This document shows, piece by piece, positions 37,220-45,577 of a stretch of DNA of 64,000 bases. Within the stretch, counting starts at the first letter, position 1; every line of letters begins with the position of its first letter. Under the pieces are notes generated by a model that had not been told where the DNA came from, made no database searches, and saw only the letters and a list, made by a program, of their open reading frames with translations. Origin of the DNA: Cohnella phaseoli (GTDB taxonomy: Bacteria > Bacillota > Bacilli > Paenibacillales > Paenibacillaceae); contig NZ_QRDZ01000003.1 in assembly GCF_003386235.1 (NCBI RefSeq), positions 372,001 to 436,000 of the forward strand. Direction: 5' to 3'. The position numbers were made by a program, and so were the translations under genes.

Positions 37220-37471
37220 CTATGCAGCCGAACCGGAGGGTTTCGGTTCATCGTTGCTGATATCGTCGGCAACAGGCTCGTCATCCGCGACATGGTAATA
37301 TTTTTCGTAGACCCGGACGGGAACTAACAAGCAGAAACCTACGAGTATAATGCAGAAGGTGAAAAATCCATATGTGCTCATGAAATCGGCAACCAGTTGA
37401 CCGCCCTCCGAAGCCATTTTCGCTACGCTTTCTCCGACAGGGGGCAGGTTGGACAAAAATTGCATACTCAT
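37220..37471 (-). CDS. Small single-span membrane protein
   Basis: This 83-residue protein is not one I recognise. It has a short polar N-terminus, one hydrophobic segment at about 34-52 (FFTFCIILVGFCLLVPV) and an acidic C-terminal tail rich in Asp, Glu and Pro. The start is set at ATG 37471 because TTGGAGGTT precedes it; a longer reading to 37537 lacks a ribosome-binding site. The upstream minus-strand region holds a CRP/FNR-type site at 37597-37612 placed about 41.5 bases before a plausible transcription start, so anaerobic or CRP-family control is suggested. Confidence 0.6.
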   Translation of the reverse strand: MSMQFLSNLPPVGESVAKMASEGGQLVADFMSTYGFFTFCIILVGFCLLVPVRVYEKYYHVADDEPVADDISNDEPKPSGSAA

Positions 37472-37569
37472 GGACGTAACCTCCAATAAAATGAATTTGA
37501 CGGGCCGCTCCCAGGCAGCGCTGCGGCTCATCCTCATTGAGTTTGTGAACGACGTTCTTTCTGATTTCT

Positions 37570-37612
37570 ATATTAAAACGTCCTGCTTCGGATTAATGTG
37601 ATAAATATCACA
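37570..37612 (-). promoter_or_regulatory. CRP/FNR-type site with class II promoter geometry
   Basis: TGTGATAAATATCACA at 37597-37612 is TGTGA-N6-TCACA, the consensus of Bacillus Fnr/CRP-family sites. On the minus strand TAATAT (37575-37570) could be the -10, giving a start near 37563, exactly about 41.5 bases from the site centre at 37604.5. Relative to the plus-strand gene at 37644, the site is too close to the start codon for activation and could only repress. Confidence 0.55.
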
Positions 37613-37643
37613 ATAATGAAAAACAGTTGGGAGCAAGCGAACG

Positions 37644-38153
37644 GTGAAAAATAAAATAATCGAATTAGTGAATCAGCTTCCGGACAGCGATCTGGAAAAG
37701 CTGTATTGGTCGGTTGAATTCCTTCATCAAAACTACTTGTACAGAAAAAGCCTGCAGGACAAAGGCATCATTTTGACAGAACGCTTCGGGTTGGAGACGC
37801 AACAGATCGTTGAGCAATGGGACGCCGCATTTGCCGGCGAGATTAGCGACAAAACCAAAGAAGAGATCTATTTCTCCGAGTTTAAGTGGCATATGTTCAG
37901 CTATAAGAAAAAAGACTGCTTGACGGCGGAGGCCGCAAGGGAAGCTTTCGATGGGGCAGCTAAAGATGAGGTGTACGTCTTTTATCAAAACTCGCCTCAG
38001 GTATGGGTATATACAAATGCCGCAGGGTTGCGCTCCACGGATTTCGACTCTCAGCAGGACGTTTATGTTTTTGACAAAGCCTTGAAATGGACCTATATTC
38101 ATACTCACGAGTCGTATTGCGGTCCGTACTTTTGCGAGACGGTAGTGGAGTAG
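37644..38153 (+). CDS. DUF4275-like protein
   Basis: This is a 169-residue soluble protein. The second half has the features I associate with DUF4275: WHMFSY, a gene-middle EAAREAF, VYVFYQNSP, then DVYVFD, WTYIHTHE and CGPYFC at the end. The function of that family is not known to me. It starts at GTG 37644 after GGGAG. A CRP/FNR-type palindrome lies 32-47 bases before the start. It is followed closely by a broken NIF3-like gene. Confidence 0.7.
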   Translation: MKNKIIELVNQLPDSDLEKLYWSVEFLHQNYLYRKSLQDKGIILTERFGLETQQIVEQWDAAFAGEISDKTKEEIYFSEFKWHMFSYKKKDCLTAEAAREAFDGAAKDEVYVFYQNSPQVWVYTNAAGLRSTDFDSQQDVYVFDKALKWTYIHTHESYCGPYFCETVVE

Positions 38154-38167
38154 GGGGAGGAACACCC

Positions 38168-38535
38168 ATGGACTATTCGCAATTTAAGAATACGCTGCAC
38201 GAGTTGTTCGGAAGCTTGCTTGAACAATTTAAGGAACAAGGAGAGTATGGCTTCAACTACGAAAGCTCCAAACCGATCAGCAAGATCGGATATTGCACCA
38301 ACCTTACACCCGAGATTGTGGATCAGGCTAAAGTCGAAAACGTGAATTTGATTGTAACCCATCATGACGCCTGGGAGTTTGTGTACGGAATGAGAGAAAT
38401 ATGCGTTAGAAAGCTGAAGGAGTACGACATCGGACTTTTACCGAAATATTCGGAGTTAAAGCTCTTGCTCATAAAATAAAAGAAGCATCCCCGCAACTGG
38501 AACTGGTGTATTTGCCGGAAGAGCATCTGGAGTGA
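38168..38535 (+). pseudogene. Remnant of a NIF3-family gene, frameshifted
   Basis: From ATG 38168 the first frame reads a NIF3/DUF34-like core (IGYCTNLTPEIVDQA, LIVTHHDAWEF) to a stop at 38479. Another frame then continues with FGVKALAHKIKEASPQ and ends in EEHLE at 38535, like the next conserved part of NIF3 proteins. The segment between is shortened, and the remaining ~200 residues of a normal NIF3 protein are absent. This is a decayed fragment with at least one frameshift. The metal-binding HH pair is still present. Confidence 0.65.
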
Positions 38536-38579
38536 GTTAGTGCGAATGTTCGAAGGAAAGAAGAAGGGAGTAGACGTTC

Positions 38580-38858
38580 ATGTTGAGAAAAAACAGGACG
38601 GTTATTTCGATTGGTGCGGCTGTATTGCTGGCTTCCTTTTTTTATTGGAACTTTTACACGTATCATACAGGCGCGGTCGTCGAATTGATCGAAAACAGCT
38701 CTGATCTCCTACTCGTTCAGGACGAGAGCGGCAATTTAAAAACGATAAATACTTCCATCGATCTGTCGCAAATAACTATGAAAAACAAAAAATATTTTAT
38801 AAGCTACGAACATAGAAAATGGGAAACGCCGAGGCTGTTATCGATCTCGCCCGTTTAG
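38580..38858 (+). CDS. Small membrane-anchored or secreted hypothetical protein
   Basis: This 92-residue protein has an N-terminal hydrophobic segment (about 9-27) after two basic residues and a polar outside domain. No Cys lipobox and no clear cleavage site are seen, so it is probably a signal anchor. I recognise no family. The ATG at 38580 has AAGGGAG nine bases upstream. Confidence 0.6.
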   Translation: MLRKNRTVISIGAAVLLASFFYWNFYTYHTGAVVELIENSSDLLLVQDESGNLKTINTSIDLSQITMKNKKYFISYEHRKWETPRLLSISPV

Positions 38859-38933
38859 TCTAACGAGAGTTATATTAAATTACAGATGAGTACCCCGACA
38901 GTGCAGAAACAGAGACAGAGGAGAGAAAAACAT

Positions 38934-39395
38934 ATGATTACCGTAACAACGCGAGTCGAAATCGATGCGCCGATTCAGTTGGTTTTCGACTTGGCGAGAG
39001 ATATTGATGTACATACTCGAACCGTATGGCCGCATACGAAGGAAAAGGCGGTTCGAGGCGTAACGAGCGGAAGAATCGGACATGGTCAGACGGTTACCTT
39101 TGAAGCGAAACATTTGGGAGTCAGGCAGCGACTGACGTCCTTAATTACCGAATACCGCGAGCCGTATCTTTTCGTGGATGAGATGCAGAAAGGCGCGTTC
39201 AAGACATTAAAGCATACCCACGAATTCGAAGAGATTAACGGCAAAACGGTAATGACCGATACTTTATGCTTTGAAGCGCCGCTTGGAATTATCGGCAGGT
39301 GGGTGGAGAGGATCATCTTAAAAGAGTACATGAGAAAGTTTTTGGAGCATCGCAATAACGAGTTGAAAAAGGTGGCCGAGGCGGGGGAGGCTTAG
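38934..39395 (+). CDS. SRPBCC family (START-like) protein
   Basis: This is a 153-residue protein of the polyketide cyclase/dehydrase-like superfamily. It begins ITVTTRVEIDAPIQLVFDLARD, the typical first strand and helix of SRPBCC ligand-binding folds, and ends with the long C-terminal helix. The middle reads GHGQTVTFEAKH and TLKHTHEFEE. ATG 38934 is preceded by GAGGAGAG; a longer in-frame reading from 38886 lacks such a site. The ligand is unknown. It is not linked to the biosynthetic cluster 3 kb away. Confidence 0.8.
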   Translation: MITVTTRVEIDAPIQLVFDLARDIDVHTRTVWPHTKEKAVRGVTSGRIGHGQTVTFEAKHLGVRQRLTSLITEYREPYLFVDEMQKGAFKTLKHTHEFEEINGKTVMTDTLCFEAPLGIIGRWVERIILKEYMRKFLEHRNNELKKVAEAGEA

Positions 39396-39488
39396 TCGCA
39401 GTTGCGTCCGTGACGAGAGCTGGCCGCGCTGCCAACAAGCAGGAGGGGGGGATGCTGTTCAAATTACGCGAATCTGATAAATTACATA

Positions 39489-39540
39489 TTGACAGGCAGC
39501 ATGGAACCGCTTAATCTATTAATTAATAAACCTAATTAAT
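39489..39540 (+). promoter_or_regulatory. SigA promoter with overlapping ROK operator (autoregulation)
   Basis: TTGACA (39489-39494), a 17-base spacer and TAATCT (39512-39517) form a strong vegetative promoter. An AT-rich near-palindrome at 39518-39540 (ATTAATTAATAAACC...) covers the start region. A closely related palindrome lies before the ABC operon at 40813-40837, so the ROK protein probably represses both. Confidence 0.7.
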
Positions 39541-39578
39541 GTATGTGGCAAGGCTGCACTCGGAAATGAGGAAAAGCA

Positions 39579-40790
39579 ATGGCAAAACGTTCGGCGGACC
39601 AGAAGCTGGTTCGAATGACCAATCAAAATCTGATTCTCTCCACAATACGCGAGAAGGAAAGCGTTACTCGAAGCATTCTGTCGAAGGCGCTGCAATTAAG
39701 CGTGCCCAGCGTGTGCGCGAATGTCGACCAGCTCATTGAGCTTGGTATCGTGCGGGAGACAGGCGAGGAAACGTCGAGCGTCGGTCGCAAGGCCAAAGTG
39801 CTGAAGCTGAACCCCCGTTACGGCTACCTGATCTCCGTCGACTTAAGCAATCCTTGTGTTACGCTGGCAATGAGCGATCTGGAGCCGGTCGTTCTGCAGC
39901 AGTTGAAATTCGATCTTGATCTGTATCGGATAGAGCAGCTGATGGAGCTACTGCTGGAGAAAATCGAGCAATTGCTCGAGCAAAGCAGTATCTCCTCGCG
40001 TCAGGTACTGGCGATCTCCGTATCCGTTCCGGGCATCGTCGACAGCGAGCGGGGCGTTGTGGAGTGCGGCTCCTATTTGGCTTCTCTTGGCAGTGTGGCT
40101 TTTCGCGAGCAGCTTCAAAGCCGCTTCGATGTGCCGGTGCTGCTGCAGAAGGACATCGACGCGGCGATCATTGCGGAGAGAAACTTTGGCGCCGCGAAGG
40201 ACAGCGCCAATGCGGCCTTCGTGAGCGCGGACGTCGGAATAGGCACAGGAATCGTGCTTGGCGGGGCACTATTCAAAGGCAGCAGATACGCGGCCGGAGA
40301 GCTGAGTAGATTCATTATGGATCGGCAGCCGCTCGCGGACGGCTTAGCTCCAGCGCTTCTGGGCGACCTCGTATCGGTGAAAGCGCTCGTACAGTCCGTG
40401 CGCGCCGAAGTCGAATTGGGGGCGGCCAGCTCTGTGCTTGACGAAGCAGGCGGAGATTCCGCACGTATCGATTTTAACGCGATCATTGGCGCGACCATGT
40501 CCGGAGACCCGCTTTGCGTCAAGCATGTAAAAGAGAGCGCCCGTCTAATGGGACTTGCGGTATCCAATATGCTGCTGCTGCTCGATTTGGATTGCGTTAT
40601 CCTCGGCGGAGGATTTGCGGCGCTCGGCGCCGCTTATACGGAGAACTTGGCCGAAGAAGTAAGGAAGCACGTTCCCCAAACGCCGTCCATTCGAACGACA
40701 GAGCTGAGAAGCAAGGCGGTCGTTATGGGCGGGATCAGCTTGGCGTTGGAAGCGGTGTTCGACGAGCTGCTTCTGGAAAAGTCCGTCTAA
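39579..40790 (+). CDS. ROK family transcriptional repressor
   Basis: This is a 403-residue NagC/XylR-type protein. An N-terminal winged helix-turn-helix (about 15-75) precedes the sugar-kinase fold with VSADVGIGTGIVLGG and, late, LDCVILGGG. The usual ROK zinc motif (CxCGxxGC) is missing: the region after the GELSRF segment contains no Cys pair, so this is a zinc-less variant. Regulators of this type release DNA on binding a sugar. It is followed by an ABC sugar importer preceded by the same operator, which is its likely target. Confidence 0.92.
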   Translation: MAKRSADQKLVRMTNQNLILSTIREKESVTRSILSKALQLSVPSVCANVDQLIELGIVRETGEETSSVGRKAKVLKLNPRYGYLISVDLSNPCVTLAMSDLEPVVLQQLKFDLDLYRIEQLMELLLEKIEQLLEQSSISSRQVLAISVSVPGIVDSERGVVECGSYLASLGSVAFREQLQSRFDVPVLLQKDIDAAIIAERNFGAAKDSANAAFVSADVGIGTGIVLGGALFKGSRYAAGELSRFIMDRQPLADGLAPALLGDLVSVKALVQSVRAEVELGAASSVLDEAGGDSARIDFNAIIGATMSGDPLCVKHVKESARLMGLAVSNMLLLLDLDCVILGGGFAALGAAYTENLAEEVRKHVPQTPSIRTTELRSKAVVMGGISLALEAVFDELLLEKSV

Positions 40791-40812
40791 TAAGCGGCTT
40801 TTCTTTTCGCCA

Positions 40813-40897
40813 TTTAATTAATAAGGTTTATTAATGAATAGAAAACACAACTTCGGTTGATTCTCGGACAAACCGGTGTGTCCGAGTTCAATATAAT
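40813..40897 (+). promoter_or_regulatory. Second ROK operator and palindrome before the sugar ABC operon
   Basis: TTAATTAATAAGG with its inverse half spans 40813-40837 and matches the operator in front of the ROK gene. A perfect 8-base inverted repeat CTCGGACA/TGTCCGAG follows at 40863-40886, just before TATAAT at 40892-40897, and might be a second operator or an attenuating hairpin. Confidence 0.55.
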
Positions 40898-40924
40898 CAT
40901 TTTTATTCAAAGGGAGAGTCTGGA

Positions 40925-42223
40925 ATGAAGATCAGAAAGACAAGCCGCAAGTTGACCGTTTCATTGATGCTCGTCGCGCTCGCAGGCGCATTGCTTGCCG
41001 GATGCGGCAGCAATAAAGACAGCGCTTCCCCCGACGGAGCCTCCTCGCCGACAACCGGCAAAGAAGAGAAGCAGATCAAGCTTCGCGTGGCGACATCGTT
41101 TGCCGGATCGGACCCTTGGGTAGCGTCATGGACCGATGCCGTCCAATCGTTCCAGGATGCCAATCCGAACATCACGATCGTCGACGAGTCGACCCCGGTC
41201 AATCAGGAGGCTCTACGTACGAAAGTGAAAGCCGACGCCGCGACCGGCAATCTGGCCGATGTTCTGTTTTACTTTAACGGCAGCGAGACGAAAATGCTGC
41301 AGGAAACGGGCGCGATCGTATCGTGGGAAGACGAACTGGCGAAGGATCCCGAATGGGCAGGCACGTTTAATGCGGCGATTCTCGATAAAGTGAAATACGA
41401 CGGAAAGCTGTATTCGCTGCCTTATATCGGTTTCTACGAAGGGCTGTTCTGGAATAAGGAGCTGTTCGACAAGCATCAGCTCGAGGCTCCAACGACTTTT
41501 GACGCGTTTATGAAAGCGGTTGATACGTTCGCCGCCAACGATATGATTCCGTTCGCAACCTCGCTGACTACGCCTTATATCCAAGAAGCGCTCGTATTGT
41601 CTCAGGTCGGCCCGGAAGGCCAACAGCTGGCGTACGATCCGTCCTGGGCTCCGGCGCTGAACATTATCAAAGACTTGAGCGACCGCAAAGCGTTCCCGCG
41701 CGATGCGCTGACGTTGGATGACGACAAGGCGCAAGCGCTGTTCTCCGGCGGCAAGGCGGCGATGATGTTTAACGGTTCCTGGACGGCAGTCGGCTTGTCC
41801 GCCAATCCGGCGATCCAGATCGCTCCGTTCCCGCTCGTTCCGGGCGGCAAAGGCGAGAACATGATCGTGTCCGGCTTTGGCTCCGGCTGGTACATGAAGA
41901 AAAACGAGGATCAAGCTCAATATGACGCCGCACTGGCCTTCATCAAGTATATGACGTCCCCGGACGTGGCCGGCACTTTTGCCGCAGTCGGCGGAACTTA
42001 CGCGGTCAAAACTGCCGACACGGGCAGCACGGCGCCGTTGCTCAAAGCCGGCAACGAAATGGTCGCGCAGGCGAAAGACTTCGTGATGCCGATCGATTCC
42101 TACGTGTCCCGCGAGTCGTACACCGATTTCCTGAAAGGCTTGGGTTATTTGGCGAACGGCAAGAAGACGGCGGAGGAAGTGCTGGAGCAAGCGAAGAAGC
42201 TCAGCGATCGCAACCAAGGCTAG
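40925..42223 (+). CDS. Sugar ABC transporter substrate-binding lipoprotein
   Basis: This is a 432-residue CUT1-type solute-binding protein. The signal peptide ends in the lipobox LLAGC with lipidated Cys27, followed by a Ser/Asp linker. The mature part is a family-1 extracellular binding protein (residues about 55-430), similar in build to MsmE/UgpB. It captures a sugar outside the membrane for the two permeases that follow. No ATPase gene is present, which is normal for CUT1 systems that share MsmX. The downstream PIG-L deacetylase hints at an N-acetylated sugar. Confidence 0.93.
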   Translation: MKIRKTSRKLTVSLMLVALAGALLAGCGSNKDSASPDGASSPTTGKEEKQIKLRVATSFAGSDPWVASWTDAVQSFQDANPNITIVDESTPVNQEALRTKVKADAATGNLADVLFYFNGSETKMLQETGAIVSWEDELAKDPEWAGTFNAAILDKVKYDGKLYSLPYIGFYEGLFWNKELFDKHQLEAPTTFDAFMKAVDTFAANDMIPFATSLTTPYIQEALVLSQVGPEGQQLAYDPSWAPALNIIKDLSDRKAFPRDALTLDDDKAQALFSGGKAAMMFNGSWTAVGLSANPAIQIAPFPLVPGGKGENMIVSGFGSGWYMKKNEDQAQYDAALAFIKYMTSPDVAGTFAAVGGTYAVKTADTGSTAPLLKAGNEMVAQAKDFVMPIDSYVSRESYTDFLKGLGYLANGKKTAEEVLEQAKKLSDRNQG

Positions 42224-42237
42224 GCAAGCGGGCTAAC

Positions 42238-42297
42238 GCTCCTGGGCGGGAAGGGCGGATATCGCCGTTCCCGGCTCAGCGAATGAGCCCCGGGAGC
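42238..42297 (+). ncRNA. Structured intercistronic RNA between binding-protein and permease genes
   Basis: An outer stem (GCTCCTGGG at 42238-42246 with CCCGGGAGC near 42289-42297) encloses two hairpins: CGGGAA...TTCCCG (42247-42273) and GGCTCA...TGAGCC (42273-42289). The structure looks like a three-way junction. Such elements after binding-protein genes commonly stabilise or terminate the upstream transcript, giving more binding protein than permease. It is a cis element rather than a separate gene. Confidence 0.55.
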
Positions 42298-42320
42298 ATG
42301 CCTCTTTAGGAGGAACCGAT

Positions 42321-43190
42321 GTGAATTTCAAAGACAAACGTTATATCGTGCTTTTCCTGGCGCCGACGGTCATCCTTTTGTTCGCGTTTTTGCTGTATCC
42401 GTTGATTCAATCGGTGTTTTACAGCTTCACGGACTGGTATAACTTCTCCAATGAGAAAACGTTTATCGGATTGGACAACTACCGTCAGCTTGCGGAGGAC
42501 CCGGTCGTAGGCATCGCCTTGAGAAACACCCTTATCCTGACCGTCGGAGCGATCGTTCTGCAAGCCGGCGGAGGGCTGGCGCTCGCTCTGCTTACGGATA
42601 GCGTGAAGCGGGGCTTCAAGTTTTTCCGGACGGTCTATTTCTTCCCGATCGTGATCTCGGGAACGGCAATCGGTCTGATGTTCTCGATTATTTACAACTA
42701 CGATTACGGATTGCTGAACGCCATTATGCGCACGCTTGGGCTTCCCGAGCAAGTGTGGCTGACGGAGCATAGCTCGATCTATCTCGTGCTGATTCCGATT
42801 TTGTGGCAATATGTCGGCTTTTACTTTGTTATTTTCCTGACCGGCATTTCGAAAATTCCCGAGGACATCTACGAATCGGCGCAGCTGGACGGAATAACGG
42901 GCATTCAGAAGGCTTTGAAGATTACGATCCCGCTGCTGCGCGACGTTATCGCTTCCTGCTTGACGCTGGCGACCGCCGGGGCGCTCAAGGTGTTCGACGT
43001 CGTTTACATTGTGACCAAAGGCGGCCCGATGAATTCCAGCGAGCTGCTCAGCACGTATATGTACGACAAAGCCTTTAACGGCCAGAACGTCGGCTATGCA
43101 AGCACGATCGTCATTGCGATGATGCTGCTGGGCATTCTGATTACCGTGCTGCTGAACAAAGCCGTCAAGAAAGATACGATTAGCTTCTGA
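42321..43190 (+). CDS. Sugar ABC transporter permease (UgpA/MalF-like)
   Basis: This is a 289-residue protein with six membrane spans. The EAA loop that contacts the ATPase is visible around IYESAQLDGITGIQKALKI. It starts at GTG 42321 after TTAGGAGGAA. It pairs with the next permease to form the membrane channel of a CUT1 importer. Confidence 0.93.
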   Translation: MNFKDKRYIVLFLAPTVILLFAFLLYPLIQSVFYSFTDWYNFSNEKTFIGLDNYRQLAEDPVVGIALRNTLILTVGAIVLQAGGGLALALLTDSVKRGFKFFRTVYFFPIVISGTAIGLMFSIIYNYDYGLLNAIMRTLGLPEQVWLTEHSSIYLVLIPILWQYVGFYFVIFLTGISKIPEDIYESAQLDGITGIQKALKITIPLLRDVIASCLTLATAGALKVFDVVYIVTKGGPMNSSELLSTYMYDKAFNGQNVGYASTIVIAMMLLGILITVLLNKAVKKDTISF

Positions 43191-43207
43191 CTCGGGAGGG
43201 AAATGCG

Positions 43208-44077
43208 ATGTCAACCGTCGCGGAAAATATCGGGCAAAGGCGCGGGCCCGGCCGTTACACAGGCAAAACGATCGTTTACGTGCTGCTGATCGCTTGGGCG
43301 TGCACGACCATCGTTCCGCTGTTGTGGGTGCTGCTTAATAGCCTCAAGTCGTCCGAGGAAATTTTAACGAACGCGTTCGGCTTGCCGGACAGCTTCAGCT
43401 TCGTTAACTATGCCAAGCTGAACGAATACGGGAATATCAACATTTTGCGCGGCTTTGCGAACAGCCTGCTCATCTCCGGCTCCGTCGTCCTCGGAGTCTC
43501 GATCTTTGCGGGCCTTGCTTCGTTCGTCCTGTCCCGCTTTCAGTTCAGAGGCAAGAGTCTGTTTAACGTGCTGTTCGTCGTCTGTATGCTGCTGCCGCAG
43601 TTCGCGGTTATTATACCGAACTTTATCATTATTAAAGAAATGCATTTGAACGGCACGTATTGGTCCGTTATTTTGCCGCAGATCGCCGGCAACCTGAGCT
43701 TCGCCATCATTATGATGACCGGTTTTATGGCGGCGCTGCCCGGAGAGCTCGAAGAGGCGGCGGTCGTAGACGGGGCGTCCATCTGGAAAATTTACTACCG
43801 TATCATATTGCCGCTGTGCGTGCCGATATTCGCAACGGTATCGATTATGATTTTTCTGTGGTCGTACAATGAACTGCTAATGCCGCTCGTGTATTTACCG
43901 GTGCGGGACATGCAGCCGATTTCGGTGCTGCTCTCGCTTGTCTCGAATGCGTACGGTACCGACTATGGCGCAATGATGGCCGCAATTGCGATCTCGATTG
44001 CGCCGCTGCTTGTCCTCTACATGATCTCGCAAGAAACTGTAATTAAAGGCTTGACCGCGGGCGCGGTCAAAGGCTAA
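43208..44077 (+). CDS. Sugar ABC transporter permease (UgpE/MalG-like)
   Basis: This is a 289-residue protein with six membrane spans and the EAA loop (ELEEAAVVDGASIWKIYYRI). It follows the first permease after 17 bases with a GGGAGGG ribosome-binding site. It should form the heterodimeric pore with the preceding protein. Confidence 0.93.
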   Translation: MSTVAENIGQRRGPGRYTGKTIVYVLLIAWACTTIVPLLWVLLNSLKSSEEILTNAFGLPDSFSFVNYAKLNEYGNINILRGFANSLLISGSVVLGVSIFAGLASFVLSRFQFRGKSLFNVLFVVCMLLPQFAVIIPNFIIIKEMHLNGTYWSVILPQIAGNLSFAIIMMTGFMAALPGELEEAAVVDGASIWKIYYRIILPLCVPIFATVSIMIFLWSYNELLMPLVYLPVRDMQPISVLLSLVSNAYGTDYGAMMAAIAISIAPLLVLYMISQETVIKGLTAGAVKG

Positions 44078-44100
44078 AACCGCTTGGAGGATTATACACA

Positions 44101-44928
44101 ATGAACCGCACACTGCAAATTATCGTAATCGCCGCTCATCCGGACGAGGCAGAGATTTATGCCGGAGGCACTGCGGCGCTGTATGCCGAACTGGGCCACT
44201 ACGTCAAATTCGTCTCGCTGACGAACGGAGACTGCGGACATTTCAGCATGAACGGCCAAGCACTGATCGAGAGAAGAACGCAGGAAGCCTACGAGGCCGC
44301 TCGCAGGCTCGGCGTGAAAGAATATACGATTTTGGACATTCCCGACGGACAGCTTGCCTCGACGCACGAAATTCGTTCGGAAGTGATACGCCTGATTCGC
44401 AATTGGAAGGCGGACGTCGTTGTGACGTTTCATCCGGACGGACCCGGTCATATCGACAATCGCGGTGCGGGGAAAATCGTGCGGGATTGCGCCGATTTCA
44501 TCGCCATGGTTCCCAATGCAGTGCCGGATGCGCCGTATTTGCTAAAATCCCCGTTATTTCTGCTGATGCCGGATTACGCGAAGAGGAACTCATACCGGCC
44601 GGACATTGTAATCTCCGTCGACGAGACGATCGAGAAGAAGCTGCTCGGCTGCGATGCCCATGCCTCCCAGTTTTACGAATTCGCGCCATGGCAGCGAGGT
44701 TTTCTCGATTCCGTTCCGTCGGGGTGGGAGAACAGACGTCAGTACATTTTGGACAATTGGAGCACGTTCTTGAATGTCTCGGAGGAGATGAAAGCTTCAC
44801 TTGAAGCGCATTATGGCCAGGAGGCCGCCTCTCGCATTCGTTATGCAGAGCCTTTCGAGGTAGCCGACTACGGCAGAATGCCGGACGAGGAAGAGAAGAG
44901 GAAGCTGTTCCCGATGCTGTACCGCTAA
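44101..44928 (+). CDS. PIG-L/LmbE family deacetylase
   Basis: This is a 275-residue zinc-dependent deacetylase-fold protein. The first metal motif is AHPDEAE; a later DGPGHIDNR supplies the third ligand. The family removes N-acetyl groups from GlcNAc-containing substrates. Located at the end of the sugar ABC operon with a good GGAGG site, it probably deacetylates the imported sugar or derivative in the cytoplasm. No signal peptide is seen. The gene is followed at once by a MITE-like palindrome. Confidence 0.88.
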   Translation: MNRTLQIIVIAAHPDEAEIYAGGTAALYAELGHYVKFVSLTNGDCGHFSMNGQALIERRTQEAYEAARRLGVKEYTILDIPDGQLASTHEIRSEVIRLIRNWKADVVVTFHPDGPGHIDNRGAGKIVRDCADFIAMVPNAVPDAPYLLKSPLFLLMPDYAKRNSYRPDIVISVDETIEKKLLGCDAHASQFYEFAPWQRGFLDSVPSGWENRRQYILDNWSTFLNVSEEMKASLEAHYGQEAASRIRYAEPFEVADYGRMPDEEEKRKLFPMLYR

Positions 44929-44942
44929 TGACGAACTCGACA

Positions 44943-45156
44943 GGGGCTGTCCCATAAGTAAAAAAGTCGTACGAAACGATGATCGATAGAGAATGTTGTC
45001 GTGCATGTATCTCCTTCCGATGCTATACGATCCTGAAATCCGAATGGTAAACCTGTGATAGGGTAATTTCAGGACCGTATGAGGCAGTCTCCAGAAGATA
45101 CATGCACTTTTTCTTTGATCGATCATCTTGTACGACCCTACTTATGGGATAGCCCC
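44943..45156. mobile_element. 214-bp palindromic MITE-like element
   Basis: The ends are GGGGCTGTCCCATAAGTA and its inverse with one mismatch, resembling IS1182-type termini. The palindrome continues inwards: GTCGTAC, GATGATCGAT, GTGCATGTATC and TCCTGAAAT of the left arm all have partners in the right arm, around a loop near 45045-45065. There is no transposase. It accounts for most of the 356-base gap 44929-45284; the remainder shows nothing. Confidence 0.7.
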
Positions 45157-45284
45157 TTTTTATAATTTTGAATTGGATGGGCATAAAAAAGCGGAAATGG
45201 TTGGTTTGCTTCGGCGGACGGTTTATTATAATGGGAATAGGAACAGCAGCAGAGTACTCATCATTCCCTTGGCAGGTGATAAAC

Positions 45285-45485
45285 ATGGCATGGCTGATGG
45301 CTATAGTCATTATCGTTATGGCAGCGGGATTGGTCGCGACATTGATCATCGGTCAATCGAAAAGCAATAAAGAAGCGGACCCCCGCTACTCGCAAAATAC
45401 AGGAAAGAAGTGGCTGCGACTCGGCGGAATTTATGTCGTCGGCATGATTATAGTGGCCGCTATCGTAATCGCCTTGAACAATTGA
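45285..45485 (+). CDS. Small two-span membrane protein
   Basis: This 66-residue hypothetical protein has two hydrophobic segments (about 2-22 and 45-64) joined by a basic, polar loop. ATG 45285 has a GGCAGGTG site; a longer reading from TTG 45168 is less convincing because it begins right at the edge of the MITE-like element. No family is recognised. Confidence 0.5.
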   Translation: MAWLMAIVIIVMAAGLVATLIIGQSKSNKEADPRYSQNTGKKWLRLGGIYVVGMIIVAAIVIALNN

Positions 45486-45532
45486 GGCGCGAAACTTATT
45501 CCTGCTAACAACCTATGCGCCTAAGAATAGAT

Positions 45533-45567
45533 AGAGCTGCCCCTGAGATTGCTTGATGGGCAGCTCT
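45533..45567. terminator. Terminator shared by convergent genes
   Basis: AGAGCTGCCC (45533-45542) pairs perfectly with GGGCAGCTCT (45558-45567). It lies between the small membrane gene and the MocR gene, which converge, and can serve both directions although T-runs are short. Confidence 0.7.
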
Positions 45568-45577
45568 ATTTCGTCGT

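Noticed and set aside
40863..40886. Terminator of the ROK gene
   Set aside because: The stem has no T-run directly after it and lies next to a TATAAT; kept as a possible operator instead.
41213..42217. 334-codon minus-strand frame opposite the sugar-binding lipoprotein
   Set aside because: The plus strand has a clear lipoprotein; the antisense frame has low-complexity Arg/His-rich sequence without motifs.
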